Positions 37,024 to 45,310 of a stretch of 64,000 bases of DNA are shown here, one piece after another (the first letter of the stretch is position 1; each line of letters opens with the position of its first letter). A model generated the notes under the pieces. That model saw nothing but the letters and a program-made list of their open reading frames with translations, had not been told where the DNA came from and did not search any database. Made by a program: the position numbers and the translations under genes. The stretch covers positions 124,001 through 188,000 of the forward strand of contig NZ_BMFW01000005.1 of assembly GCF_014639275.1 (NCBI RefSeq), in the 5' to 3' direction. This DNA is from Arthrobacter liuii (lineage in GTDB: Bacteria; Actinomycetota; Actinomycetes; Actinomycetales; Micrococcaceae).

Positions 37024-37035
37024 TAGAATGGACAG
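37024..37035 (+). promoter_or_regulatory. Leaderless-type promoter of clpS: TAGAAT, 6 nt before ATG 37036
   Basis: TAGAAT (37024-37029) plus GGACAG then ATG. Its -35 zone overlaps the -10 of the divergent pncB promoter. Confidence 0.6.
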
Positions 37036-37428
37036 ATGACCATTAGCGTTGCGCCCGGCCCTGATACACAGGAGGGCATCCGGACCGGCACGGCAGAGTC
37101 CACCGACTCCCTGACCGCACCGGACATCCCCTGGAACCTGGTGATCTGGAACGATCCCGTCAACCTCATGAGCTACGTCAGCTACGTATTCCAAAGCTAC
37201 TTTGGCTATTCCGAGAGCAAAGCCAACAAGCTGATGATGGAAGTCCACAAGAAGGGCCGCTCGATCGTCGCCGCGGGCAGCAAGGAACAGGTGGAGCGGC
37301 ACGCAGTGGCCATGCACGGTTTCGGGCTCTGGGCCACGGTGGAGAAGGCCAGCGGCGGAAACGACGGGGATTCCAGGAAGTCAGGCAAGTCCGGCGGTCC
37401 GGGCCAGGGTAAGGGGAAGCGTGGCTAA
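37036..37428 (+). CDS. clpS: ATP-dependent Clp protease adaptor ClpS
   Basis: A 130-aa adaptor that delivers N-degron substrates to ClpC/ClpA-ClpP. The core domain spans about residues 32-105: PWNLVIWNDPVNLMSYVSYVF with the Asn-Asp pair that grips the free alpha-amino group, MMEVHKKGRSIV with the conserved histidine, and the C-terminal AMHGFGLWATVE strand. A flexible N-tail and a Gly/Lys-rich C-tail flank it. It overlaps the DUF2017 gene by 8 nt. Confidence 0.95.
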   Translation: MTISVAPGPDTQEGIRTGTAESTDSLTAPDIPWNLVIWNDPVNLMSYVSYVFQSYFGYSESKANKLMMEVHKKGRSIVAAGSKEQVERHAVAMHGFGLWATVEKASGGNDGDSRKSGKSGGPGQGKGKRG

Positions 37429-37987
37429 GGCATTCAAATACGGACTCAAAGGCATCACGGGCTACCTGGAGCCGGCCGAACGCGACCTGCTGCGCAGCCT
37501 CATCGACGACGTCATTTCCATGCTCCAGCCGGAGGACCGCACGGGGCAGGACCCGTTGGCAGCACTGATCGGCCTGGACATGGACGTGGCCGAACCAACG
37601 GACCGCGCCGTCAGGCGGTTGCTTCCCAATGCAGTCAAGGACGACGGCGCCGCCTCCCTTGAGTTCCGCCAGCTCACCGAGCGTTCGCTGCGGGAAACAA
37701 AGATCGGCGCCCTGCGCGCGGCTGCCCTGGACCTGGACAAGGACGAGATCGTGCTGACGCCCGAAGGGGCACGGCACTGGTCCATGGCGCTGAACGATGT
37801 GCGGCTGGTCCTGGCCGAACGGCTGGACATCCGGGACGAGGCCGACGCCGAGCACGTCCACCGCATGCAGGACTGGTCCCAGGCCGAGGATGTGGAGAGC
37901 TACCTGGCGCTTGTGTACAACTTCACCACCTGGCTCCAGGAGTCCCTGGTCCAGGCCATGCTGCAGTCCATGGAGTCCCGCCGGTGA
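37421..37987 (+). CDS. DUF2017 family protein
   Basis: A 188-aa soluble, mostly helical protein, rich in acidic residues, with PLAALIGLDMDVAEPTDRAVRRLLPNA and a C-terminal DVESYLALVYNFTTWLQESLVQAM. It follows clpS across actinobacteria (mycobacterial Rv1332 position), so a role alongside Clp proteolysis is reasonable but not shown. GTG 37421 lies within the clpS end (8-nt overlap), indicating coupled translation. No catalytic motif is visible. Confidence 0.85.
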   Translation: MAKAFKYGLKGITGYLEPAERDLLRSLIDDVISMLQPEDRTGQDPLAALIGLDMDVAEPTDRAVRRLLPNAVKDDGAASLEFRQLTERSLRETKIGALRAAALDLDKDEIVLTPEGARHWSMALNDVRLVLAERLDIRDEADAEHVHRMQDWSQAEDVESYLALVYNFTTWLQESLVQAMLQSMESRR

Positions 37988-38092
37988 GCCGCGGCGGCCA
38001 GGGGGAGGCCGTCCGCTGTGACACAGCAGACATGAGTCTCCGGACACAAGATGATGGCTGACGCTTCCGGGACCCCCTATCCTCGAATAATC

Positions 38093-39124
38093 ATGACAAC
38101 AGCCCCGAGCATGGAACCACCGGCGGAAACACAGCCCGCGCCCGGCGAAAGCGGTCTTCCGGCCGCTGCCCCGGAAGCCCGCCCCATCGGCGTCTTCGAT
38201 TCGGGCGTCGGCGGGCTCACCGTGGCCCGCTCCATCATCGACCAGCTTCCCAACGAGTCGATCCTCTACGTGGGGGATACCGCCCACGGGCCGTACGGGC
38301 CGCTCCCCATCGCGGAGGTGCGGGCCAACGCCCTGGGCGTGATGGACGAACTCGTGGACTCCGGCGTCAAGCTGCTCACCATTGCCTGCAACTCGGCGTC
38401 GGCCGCTGTCCTGCGGGACGCCCGTGAGCGGTACACCGCCAAATACGGCATCCCGGTCATCGAGGTCATCCAGCCGGCGGTCCGGCGGGCCGTGGCCGCC
38501 ACCCGCAGCGGAAGGGTGGGCGTGATCGGCACCTCCGCGACCGTGGGCTCCCGCGCCTACGACGACACCTTCGCCGCGGCGCCTGACCTGGACATCACGT
38601 CCGCGGCGTGCCCCGAGTTCGTGAGCTACGTTGAGGCCGGAATCACCACAGGCCCCGCCCTGCTCGCCGTAGCCGAGGAATACCTGGCACCGCTGAAGGC
38701 AGCCGGGGTGGACACCGTGGTCCTCGGCTGCACGCACTACCCGCTGCTGACAGGCGTCATCTCCTACGTCATGGGCGCGGATGTCACCCTGGTCTCAAGC
38801 GCCGAGGAAACCGCCAAGGACGTCTACCGTGCCCTGGCCACCCACAATTTGCAGCGCACCTCCGAGGCCCCGCCCGAGCACCATTTCGTGGCCACCGGTG
38901 ATGCCGGGCAGTTCGAGTCGCTCGCCCGCCGGTTCCTGGGTCCGGAAGTACTGTCCGTCCGCCACGTAGACCATGTGGCTGCGCAGTACCCCACGGGCAG
39001 CCTGGCCCGGATCACCCCCGAGATGATTGCTGCCGCGCAAAGCGCGCGCAACCGCCCCAGGATCTCGAACTTCGTGGGCGGCGGGTTCGCCGGGGCGCGC
39101 CGCGGCGGAGGGCGCGCGCTGTGA
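38093..39124 (+). CDS. murI: Glutamate racemase
   Basis: A 343-aa enzyme that makes D-glutamate for peptidoglycan. Two catalytic cysteines are present, in [11 protein letters not shown] and [11 protein letters not shown], with the entry motif [16 protein letters not shown]. It is longer than the usual 265-290 aa because of a 30-residue Pro/Ala-rich N-tail and a C-terminal extension of about 45 residues ([15 protein letters not shown]...). ATG 38093 is preferred; ATG 38051 in frame gives a 14-residue longer form. A TATCCT hexamer ends 9 nt before ATG 38093. Its stop overlaps the following start in GTGA. Confidence 0.96.
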   Translation: MTTAPSMEPPAETQPAPGESGLPAAAPEARPIGVFDSGVGGLTVARSIIDQLPNESILYVGDTAHGPYGPLPIAEVRANALGVMDELVDSGVKLLTIACNSASAAVLRDARERYTAKYGIPVIEVIQPAVRRAVAATRSGRVGVIGTSATVGSRAYDDTFAAAPDLDITSAACPEFVSYVEAGITTGPALLAVAEEYLAPLKAAGVDTVVLGCTHYPLLTGVISYVMGADVTLVSSAEETAKDVYRALATHNLQRTSEAPPEHHFVATGDAGQFESLARRFLGPEVLSVRHVDHVAAQYPTGSLARITPEMIAAAQSARNRPRISNFVGGGFAGARRGGGRAL

Positions 39125-39918
39125 AGCTGACCATCGTGGGATGCACGGGTTCGTTCCCGGGGCCCGGCTCCCCGGCGTCGTGCTACCTCCTGACCGCCAC
39201 CGACGGTGAACGGACGTGGAAGGTGGTGATGGACCTTGGCAGCGGAGCGCTGGGGGCCATCCAGCGATACACGGACCTGGAGGACATCGACGCGATCTTC
39301 CTCACCCATTTGCACCCGGACCACTGCATGGACCTGTGCGGCCTGCACGTTGCCATCCGCTGGAAGCCCGGCGGCTGGGGCCGCGGCCGGGTCCCCGTAT
39401 GGGGCCCCGCCGCAACCGCTGACAGGATGGCCACCGCGTACGGGCTGGACCTGGACCCCGGCATGCATGATGAGTTCGACTTCACCAACTGGACCGAACG
39501 CGAACCAGTGACTGTGGGGCCGTTCACCATCACCCCCTTCGCCGTAAACCACCCCATCGAGGAGGCCTATGCCCTCCGGGTGGAGGTGCTTGAGCCGGGC
39601 AGGGACGGCACTCCGGTGTCCCGGATCCTGACCTACTCCGGGGATACCGATTCCTGCGCAGGGCTTGAGGAAGCTGCCAAGGACGCCGATTTGTTCCTGT
39701 GCGAGGCAGCCTTCGAAGAGGGCCGCGACGACGGCATCAACGACGTGCACCTCACGGGCAAACGGGCGGGGGAGGCTGCGGCGGCAGCCGGCGCCCGGCG
39801 GCTCCTGCTGACCCACATCCCGGTGTGGACGTCCCAGACCACCGTGCTGGCCGAAGCCCGGCCGGTGTTCCCTGGCGACGTGGCCGTTGCTGTGGCGGGC
39901 GTGCACTACACCATTTAG
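39121..39918 (+). CDS. MBL-fold phosphodiesterase, Rv1339-like cyclic nucleotide PDE
   Basis: A 265-aa metallo-beta-lactamase-fold hydrolase related to RNase Z. The metal motif [11 protein letters not shown] is near residues 61-71; further ligands are the Asp in [10 protein letters not shown] and the histidine in LLLTHIPVW. It takes the position of mycobacterial Rv1339, between murI and rph; that protein was shown to be an atypical class II cAMP phosphodiesterase. RNase Z exosite motifs are absent. GTG 39121 overlaps murI by 4 nt. Confidence 0.85.
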   Translation: MKLTIVGCTGSFPGPGSPASCYLLTATDGERTWKVVMDLGSGALGAIQRYTDLEDIDAIFLTHLHPDHCMDLCGLHVAIRWKPGGWGRGRVPVWGPAATADRMATAYGLDLDPGMHDEFDFTNWTEREPVTVGPFTITPFAVNHPIEEAYALRVEVLEPGRDGTPVSRILTYSGDTDSCAGLEEAAKDADLFLCEAAFEEGRDDGINDVHLTGKRAGEAAAAAGARRLLLTHIPVWTSQTTVLAEARPVFPGDVAVAVAGVHYTI

Positions 39919-39934
39919 CGGTGGCCGCACTCGA

Positions 39935-39946
39935 TAAGCTAAAGGC
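39935..39946 (+). promoter_or_regulatory. Leaderless-type promoter: TAAGCT, 6 nt before ATG 39947
   Basis: TAAGCT (39935-39940) plus AAAGGC then ATG of rph. It would make rph-rdgB a unit separable from murI. AAAGG could act as a ribosome site in read-through transcripts. Confidence 0.55.
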
Positions 39947-40705
39947 ATGACATCTGAAGCAACTGCAGTACCCATTGTGCGAGCCGACGGCCGTGCCCCC
40001 GACCAGCTCCGGCCCATCAGCATCACCCGCGGATGGTCCAACCAGGCTGAGGGATCCGCGCTGATCGAATTCGGCAACACCAGGGTGCTGTGCACGGCCT
40101 CGCTGACCGCCGGTGTCCCGCGATGGCTCAAGGGCGAGGGCCGCGGCTGGGTTACGGCGGAGTACGCGATGCTGCCGCGCGCCACCAACACGCGCTCGGA
40201 CCGCGAGTCCGTCAAGGGAAAGATCGGCGGCCGCACGCACGAGATTTCGCGCCTGATCGGCCGCTCGCTGCGCTCCATCATCGACACCAAGGCCCTGGGC
40301 GAGAACACCATCGTGCTGGACTGCGACGTGCTCCAGGCCGACGGCGGCACCCGCACCGCTGCCATCACCGGCGCCTACGTGGCCCTGGCCGACTCCATCC
40401 GCTTTGCCCGCGACACCAAGCTCATCGCCAAGAACGCCCAACCCCTCCTGGACACCATCGCGGCCGTGTCCGTGGGCATCATCGACGGCGTTCCCATGCT
40501 GGACCTGCCGTACGTGGAGGACGTCCGGGCCGAAACCGACATGAACGTGGTGGTCACCGGCTCCGGCAAGTTCGTGGAGGTGCAGGGAACCGCAGAGGGT
40601 GCCCCGTTCGACCGGGACGAGCTGAACCAGCTCCTGGACCTGGCGCTGCTGGGGACCGCCCAGTTGGCTGCCATCCAGCGCGAGACGCTGGCGGACACCC
40701 TGTGA
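39947..40705 (+). CDS. rph: Ribonuclease PH
   Basis: A 252-aa phosphorolytic 3'-5' exoribonuclease that trims tRNA precursors and rRNA, forming a hexameric ring. Conserved features include [41 protein letters not shown] with phosphate and RNA-binding Arg residues, [15 protein letters not shown] and [19 protein letters not shown]. Length and ends are normal. Its stop overlaps the rdgB start in GTGA. Confidence 0.97.
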   Translation: MTSEATAVPIVRADGRAPDQLRPISITRGWSNQAEGSALIEFGNTRVLCTASLTAGVPRWLKGEGRGWVTAEYAMLPRATNTRSDRESVKGKIGGRTHEISRLIGRSLRSIIDTKALGENTIVLDCDVLQADGGTRTAAITGAYVALADSIRFARDTKLIAKNAQPLLDTIAAVSVGIIDGVPMLDLPYVEDVRAETDMNVVVTGSGKFVEVQGTAEGAPFDRDELNQLLDLALLGTAQLAAIQRETLADTL

Positions 40706-41349
40706 GCGGTGCGGCGCCCCGGTTGGTGCTCGCCACGCACAACAAAGGCAAGCTCCGCGAACTCCGTGAGCTGCTGCGCGGCCAGGTGCCCGGGCTCGAC
40801 GTCGACACCCAGGTTGTGGACGCCGCGGCGGCGGGTGCGCCGGACGTCGTCGAAAACGGCGTGACGTTCGCCGAGAACTCGCTGCTCAAGGCACGCGCGG
40901 TGGCCGGCGCCACCGGCCTGGTGGCGATCGCCGATGACTCCGGGCTCGCCGTGGACGTCATGGGCGGCGCCCCCGGCATCTTCTCTGCCCGCTGGGCAGG
41001 ACGGCATGGTGACGACGCAGCCAACCTCGAACTCCTGCTGAACCAGCTGTCCGACGTTCCGGACGAGCACCGCGGCGCCGCGTTCGTCTGCGCCGCAGCA
41101 CTGGCGGTGCCCTCGGATGCGCAAGGTCCGGGGCGCGAGGTCGTGGAGTACGGGCAGCTGGAGGGCATCCTGCTGCGCGAACCGCGGGGGGCAGGCGGTT
41201 TTGGCTATGACCCCGTGCTGCAGCCGGCCGGGGAGGACCGCAGCTGCGCCGAACTGTCCGCCGAGGAGAAGAACGCCATCAGCCACCGCGGCAAGGCCTT
41301 CCGGGCGCTGCTGCCGTCCATCGTGGCTGCGCTGGAAGCTGCGGGGTAG
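40702..41349 (+). CDS. rdgB: XTP/dITP diphosphatase (RdgB/HAM1)
   Basis: A 215-aa house-cleaning enzyme that hydrolyses XTP, ITP and dITP to monophosphates and keeps deaminated purines out of DNA and RNA. The signature segments are [50 protein letters not shown] and [13 protein letters not shown] 40702 gives the 4-nt overlap with rph; rph-rdgB coupling is widespread. A strong terminator follows 11 nt after the stop. Confidence 0.96.
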   Translation: MSGAAPRLVLATHNKGKLRELRELLRGQVPGLDVDTQVVDAAAAGAPDVVENGVTFAENSLLKARAVAGATGLVAIADDSGLAVDVMGGAPGIFSARWAGRHGDDAANLELLLNQLSDVPDEHRGAAFVCAAALAVPSDAQGPGREVVEYGQLEGILLREPRGAGGFGYDPVLQPAGEDRSCAELSAEEKNAISHRGKAFRALLPSIVAALEAAG

Positions 41350-41359
41350 GAAGACCCAC

Positions 41360-41396
41360 AAAAAGGTGCGCACCCCGGCGGGGTGCGCACCTTTTT
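41360..41396. terminator. Bidirectional intrinsic terminator between rdgB and the DedA gene
   Basis: AAAAAGGTGCGCACCCC (41360-41376), loop GGC, and the exact complement ending in TTTTT (41380-41396). The 17-bp stem with A-run and T-run can end transcripts from both convergent genes. Confidence 0.95.
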
Positions 41397-41420
41397 GGAC
41401 GTTCAAAAGGGGTCGGAAGG

Positions 41421-42311
41421 CTACTGCTCCGGCCGGCCGCCGTGGATGTTGCGGGGAGTCTTCTGCTCCGGGCGGCCGCCGTGGATGTTGCGGGGAGTCT
41501 TCTGCTCCGGGCGGCCGCCGTGGATGTTGCGGGGAGTCTTCTGCTCGTCTTTCGGTTCGTGTTCCTCGATGAATTCATCAACGGTGTCAGTGCCATAGGC
41601 CTTTGCCTGGCGTTTGGCGGACAGCCCGCGCAGGAGTTCGATGCCGATGGGAACCACCGAGACCAGCACGATGGCGATGAAGATGATGTCCAGGTTGTCG
41701 CGGACCCAGGGGACCTTGTCGCCCAGCAGGTAGCCCAGCAGCGTAACGCCGCCGCCCCACAGCACTGCGCCGATGACGTTGTAGATGAAGAACTTCCGCC
41801 GGCTCATTTGCGCAACACCCACGATGACCGGAACGAAGGTCCGGATGATGGGAACGAAGCGTGCCAGGATCAGGGCCTTGCCGCCGTGCTTTTCAAAGAA
41901 GGCGTGGGCATTCTCGATGTTTTCACGCTTGAAGAGCCGCGAGTTGGGCTTGTTGAAGAGGGTTGGGCCGGCCTTGGACCCGATGAGGTATCCCGTCTGG
42001 TTGCCGATGATGGCTGAGACCACGATCAGCAGGGCCAGGAGCCAGATGTTGAACTTGATGGTGTCCGTGGCCACCAGCAGGCCTGCGGTGAACAGCATGG
42101 AGTCGCCGGGCAGGAAGAATCCCACCAGCAGGCCGGTCTCGGCAAAGACGATCCCGCACACCAGCAGGACCACCCAGGGGGCGAGCGCGGGATCGGCCAG
42201 GAAGACCTGGGGGTTCAGCCAATCGGGCAGGAAGGAAGCCATTTTCGGCTGGACCGGTCCCGCACCGCCCAGCATGGACACAGCGAGGTCATTCATCACA
42301 GGAAAGTTCAC
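41421..42311 (-). CDS. DedA-family membrane protein with C-terminal tandem repeat
   Basis: A 296-aa DedA/VTT-domain protein; the family acts in undecaprenyl-phosphate or phosphatidylethanolamine flipping and membrane homeostasis. Typical features are FAETGLLVGFFLPGDSMLF, GNQTGYLIG near residue 103, FFEKHGGKALILARFVPIIRTFVPVIVG near residues 139-166 and four or five helices. After residue about 250 the tail is hydrophilic and ends in three copies of EQKTPRNIHGGRP (see repeat). The start is uncertain: GTG 42311 gives the longest form, ATG 42296 is also plausible with GAGGGG upstream. It is convergent with rdgB. Confidence 0.9.
   Translation of the reverse strand: MNFPVMNDLAVSMLGGAGPVQPKMASFLPDWLNPQVFLADPALAPWVVLLVCGIVFAETGLLVGFFLPGDSMLFTAGLLVATDTIKFNIWLLALLIVVSAIIGNQTGYLIGSKAGPTLFNKPNSRLFKRENIENAHAFFEKHGGKALILARFVPIIRTFVPVIVGVAQMSRRKFFIYNVIGAVLWGGGVTLLGYLLGDKVPWVRDNLDIIFIAIVLVSVVPIGIELLRGLSAKRQAKAYGTDTVDEFIEEHEPKDEQKTPRNIHGGRPEQKTPRNIHGGRPEQKTPRNIHGGRPEQ
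41424..41540 (-). repeat. Three 39-bp tandem repeats at the 3' end of the DedA gene
   Basis: Units at 41424-41462, 41463-41501 and 41502-41540 encode EQKTPRNIHGGRP three times. Units two and three are identical and unit one differs by one synonymous base, so the array is young or kept uniform. The stop (41421-41423) follows one more Glu-Gln. Confidence 0.95.
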
Positions 42312-42366
42312 CCCTCAAGGGTACTTGACGGGGCTGTGTCTCCCCGGGTGGGGCGTACGCGGCAGG

Positions 42367-42379
42367 TAAGGTAAGGGCC
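42367..42379 (+). promoter_or_regulatory. Leaderless-type promoter: TAAGGT, 7 nt before GTG 42380
   Basis: TAAGGT (42367-42372) plus AAGGGCC then GTG. The AAGGG is too close to the GTG to be a good ribosome site. Confidence 0.5.
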
Positions 42380-43444
42380 GTGGGTTTGGATTTTACGGCG
42401 ATCGACTTCGAAACAGCGAACGGCTTCCGCGGCTCCCCGTGCTCGGTGGGGCTGACGAAGGTCAGGGGCGGCAGGATCGTGGCGGAAGCCTCCTGGCTGA
42501 TGCGCCCGCCGCCGGGCTACGACCACTTTGACCACAACAACGTCCGGATCCACGGCATTACGGCCACGGACGTTGCGGGCACGCGCCGCTTTGGCGAGCT
42601 GTTCCCGGAAATCGGCGCCTTCATCGGGGACGACGTGCTGGCCGCCCACAACGCAGCGTTCGACCTGGGCGTCATCCGCTCCGCACTGGAAGTATCCGGC
42701 CTGCCCGGTCCCGCCTACGACTACGTCTGCACCGTCATGCTCTCCCGGCGCTGCTACTCGCTCGTCTCCAATTCCCTTCCCTTTGCCGCCGAGGAAGCGG
42801 GCGTGCCGCTGGTCAACCACCACGACGCAGCGGAGGACGCCCGTGCCTGCGCCGGCATCCTCATCGACATCGCCGCGCGCAACGGTGCCAACAGCATCGC
42901 CGAACTCTATCTGTCCCTGGGGCTGGCGATGCCCCGCCAGCAGGCCTTCGATCCCGCCACCGGCGACCTGTCAAAGCCCAGCCTGGCGGCCATGGCAGGC
43001 GCCTCGGGCAACGGGGCCGCCCTGGTCCGCCGGTTCCAGTCCGGCTGGCCGGAGGAAGGGTTGAACCCGGAACCCAACCTGGACGCCGAGCCCGGCCACC
43101 CGTTGTACGCCCAGACGGTGGTGTTCACCGGGCAACTCTCTATTAACAGACCTGAAGCAAAGGTGCGCTCCGCCCGGTGCGGCGCGCGGACAGAAAGCCG
43201 CGTCACCGGTCGGACCACCGTCCTGGTGGTGGGGGATGGGTTCGTCGCCTCGGACCTGCGCTCGGGCAGGCTCACCGGCAAGGCCCGCCGTGTCCTGGAA
43301 CTCCATGAGCGGGGACAGGCCATCGAAGTGTTGTCCGAGGGCGAGTTCCTGCAAATGGTGGGCAGCGGGGACGTTCCCGAAAGCCCGGGCCCGGGTGCCG
43401 GCGATTCTTTCGATGGCGCCTACGCGCCTGCCGTCAGCGCCTGA
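42380..43444 (+). CDS. DEDDh 3'-5' exonuclease with C-terminal BRCT domain
   Basis: A 354-aa protein related to the DNA polymerase III epsilon exonuclease. The catalytic residues are visible: Asp-Glu in TAIDFETANG near residue 5, Asp in LAAHNAAFDLGVI near residue 92, and HDAAEDARA near residue 150. The C-terminal part from about residue 245 reads as a BRCT domain (QTVVFTGQLSINRPEA... TTVLVVGDGF), a module that binds DNA ends or phosphoproteins. The exonuclease-BRCT combination is common in actinobacteria and suggests repair rather than replicative proofreading. Confidence 0.92.
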   Translation: MGLDFTAIDFETANGFRGSPCSVGLTKVRGGRIVAEASWLMRPPPGYDHFDHNNVRIHGITATDVAGTRRFGELFPEIGAFIGDDVLAAHNAAFDLGVIRSALEVSGLPGPAYDYVCTVMLSRRCYSLVSNSLPFAAEEAGVPLVNHHDAAEDARACAGILIDIAARNGANSIAELYLSLGLAMPRQQAFDPATGDLSKPSLAAMAGASGNGAALVRRFQSGWPEEGLNPEPNLDAEPGHPLYAQTVVFTGQLSINRPEAKVRSARCGARTESRVTGRTTVLVVGDGFVASDLRSGRLTGKARRVLELHERGQAIEVLSEGEFLQMVGSGDVPESPGPGAGDSFDGAYAPAVSA

Positions 43445-43514
43445 CTTTCCGGCGCTGGAGGGGGCGAACGGTCATGCGGCGCAACAAAGCTTGGTCGCCC
43501 GGGGGCAGCCTCCT

Positions 43515-43526
43515 TACGCTTGCGTC
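43515..43526 (+). promoter_or_regulatory. Leaderless-type promoter: TACGCT, 6 nt before ATG 43527
   Basis: TACGCT (43515-43520) plus TGCGTC then ATG. No ribosome site precedes the ATG. Confidence 0.5.
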
Positions 43527-44006
43527 ATGGCCTCCCTGTTCGCTTTCCCCAATCCCGTCAATGAATACGCCGCCCGCGTCACGGCAGCGCTCGTGGTGCT
43601 GCTCGCCGTCGTCACGGCCGTGGCAGGTTCCGTTTGGGGGCTGGCTGCCATCACCATCGGTTTCTGGCTGAGGCTGCTCTTTGGCCCGCGGATTTCCCCC
43701 CTGGCGCTGCTGTCGGTGAAGGTGATCACCCCCAGGCTGGGAAAGGTGAAGCTGGTCCCCGGGCCGCCGAAGCGCTTTGCCCAGGGGATCGGCGCCGCGG
43801 TGTCCACCGCCGCCCTGCTGCTGTTTGCTGCCGGTGCGGCACCGGCAGCCTGGGCGCTCCTTGGCATCCTGGTGGTTGCGGCGTCGCTGGAGGCCTTCGC
43901 CGGGTTTTGCCTGGGGTGCACGATCTTCGGGTTCCTGCAGCGCCGCGGGGTGATCCCCGAGGACGTCTGCGAGGCCTGCAACAACATCAGCCTTCGCCGG
44001 TCGTAA
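43527..44006 (+). CDS. DUF4395 family membrane protein
   Basis: A 159-aa membrane protein with three or four helices (about residues 16-36, 38-55, 84-105, 108-128) and a conserved FGPRISPLALLSVKVITPRLG loop. The C-terminal region carries CLGCTIFGFLQRRGVIPEDVCEAC, two CxxC pairs that could form a disulfide or bind metal. DUF4395 genes often sit near thioredoxin or sulfur-transfer genes; none is adjacent here. Its end overlaps the convergent ADP-ribosylglycohydrolase gene by 20 nt. Confidence 0.85.
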   Translation: MASLFAFPNPVNEYAARVTAALVVLLAVVTAVAGSVWGLAAITIGFWLRLLFGPRISPLALLSVKVITPRLGKVKLVPGPPKRFAQGIGAAVSTAALLLFAAGAAPAAWALLGILVVAASLEAFAGFCLGCTIFGFLQRRGVIPEDVCEACNNISLRRS

Positions 44007-45072
44007 CCCTTACCAGCTGATCGGCCATGCCCTGGACTACCTCCGGTGCTTCCAGGGCCCCTAGCCACTGCGCCGGGAGGCAGTCCTCCCCGTACAAGGC
44101 CCCCAAAATGTTTCCCGCCAGCGAGCCTGCGGTATCGCTTCCGCCCCCGTGGTTCACGGCCAGCGCCACGGCTTCCCGGAAATGCCGGGCCGGCTGCACG
44201 GCAGCGCCGTCGGCCGGCAATGTGGCAAGGACCGCATAAAGCGCGACGGCGAGTGCTTCCTCCGCCATCCAGCCTTCCCCCAGCACCCGGACCAGTTCCT
44301 CGGGGCTGGCGACACCCCTGTCCGCCAGGCGGACCGCGGCCTCAAGCCGTGCCGGCAGTTCGGGCGCCACGTCGGGCAGTGCGGCCGCCTGTTTGGTGAC
44401 GGCGGCAGCAGCCTCCCGCAGCCCCTCGCCGCTCACCAGCCTATGGACCAGCAGGCTGAAGATGCCCGCACTCTGGCGCGCGGCGGGGTGTCCGTGCGTC
44501 AGGGCGGCGGCGTCGGCACTCAGCTTGTAGGCGGCGTCGGGAGCAATGTGCGGAACCAGCCCGAACGGCGCCGAACGCATCACCGTGCCGGCACCCTTCG
44601 CCCCGGCGTTAACAGGCCGCGCGGCGGTTCCCATTTCTCCGGTGGCGAGCCCGGTGATGCAGTCCTTCTCGGGATGCCTGCGCTGCCGGAGCACCTCGTT
44701 GCCGTCGATCCAGCGGGGCTGGGGCGCCGGCGCGGACGGTGCGCCCTCTTCGCCCTGAGTCGCCAGCCAGCGGAGGTAGGCCAGCCAAAGGCACGCGTTC
44801 ACGTCGGCGCCCACGCCGGAGTTGGCCCACTCCAGTGCCTCCACCAGTCCGTCCACGGTGTACAGGGTCAGTTGGGTGTCGTCGGAAAAGTGGCACGGGC
44901 CGGACAGGTCCTCCAAGCCCGTCAAACCCTGTGCTCCGAAGCGCTGCCGGATCTCGGCGATGGAATCGAACTCCACGGCGTAGCCCAGCGCATCTCCCAG
45001 CGCTCCTCCCAGCAGGGAACCGTGGATCCGGGACTTGAGGGTGGGCACGGGGATGCCTGGGTCAGAGCTCAT
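43987..45072 (-). CDS. ADP-ribosylglycohydrolase (DraG/ADPRH) family protein
   Basis: A 361-aa macro-like hydrolase of the ADPRH superfamily, which removes ADP-ribose from arginine or other acceptors, or hydrolyses related ribosyl compounds. Metal-binding residues are in GSLLGGALGDALGYAVEF near residue 18, FSDDTQLTLYT near residue 64, and GSDTAGSLAGNILGALYG near residue 318. No ADP-ribosyltransferase partner is encoded nearby, so the substrate is open. ATG 45072 is preceded by a leaderless-type TAAATT. Confidence 0.9.
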   Translation of the reverse strand: MSSDPGIPVPTLKSRIHGSLLGGALGDALGYAVEFDSIAEIRQRFGAQGLTGLEDLSGPCHFSDDTQLTLYTVDGLVEALEWANSGVGADVNACLWLAYLRWLATQGEEGAPSAPAPQPRWIDGNEVLRQRRHPEKDCITGLATGEMGTAARPVNAGAKGAGTVMRSAPFGLVPHIAPDAAYKLSADAAALTHGHPAARQSAGIFSLLVHRLVSGEGLREAAAAVTKQAAALPDVAPELPARLEAAVRLADRGVASPEELVRVLGEGWMAEEALAVALYAVLATLPADGAAVQPARHFREAVALAVNHGGGSDTAGSLAGNILGALYGEDCLPAQWLGALEAPEVVQGMADQLVRVTTGEG

Positions 45073-45084
45073 GGAGTAAATTTA
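45073..45084 (-). promoter_or_regulatory. Leaderless-type promoter: TAAATT, 6 nt before ATG 45072
   Basis: On the minus strand TAAATT (45084-45079) is followed by TACTCC and the ATG of the ADP-ribosylglycohydrolase gene. Confidence 0.55.
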
Positions 45085-45310
45085 CCGTCCATGGACCGGG
45101 CCCGGCGTACCCCGGCCCCGGTCCACCGCGGACAGCCGCTGCCCAGCAAACGCACAGCCTGTGCTGGAATACTGCTCGGGTTGCCCCGCGCCGCCGCTGC
45201 TGGACTGTTCCGCCACTGCTGCACGTCCAGCACTGGGCGAGTGCAAGGCCCCGAACCGCAGCAGCCCTGAACCCCGCAAGCACCAGACCCCCAAAAGCAA
45301 AGGTCCCACC

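Noticed and set aside
39121..39918. RNase Z
   Set aside because: It has the metal motif but lacks the family exosite and follows the Rv1339 gene context; phosphodiesterase is more likely.
41424..41540. Short tandem repeat as a CRISPR array
   Set aside because: Units are contiguous with no spacers, are in frame, and encode a peptide repeat; no cas genes are present.
43987..44006. 20-nt convergent overlap of DUF4395 and ADP-ribosylglycohydrolase genes as a toxin-antitoxin-like unit
   Set aside because: Both are full-length conserved proteins with own promoters; tail-to-tail overlaps are common in compact genomes, and no ADP-ribosyltransferase toxin is nearby.
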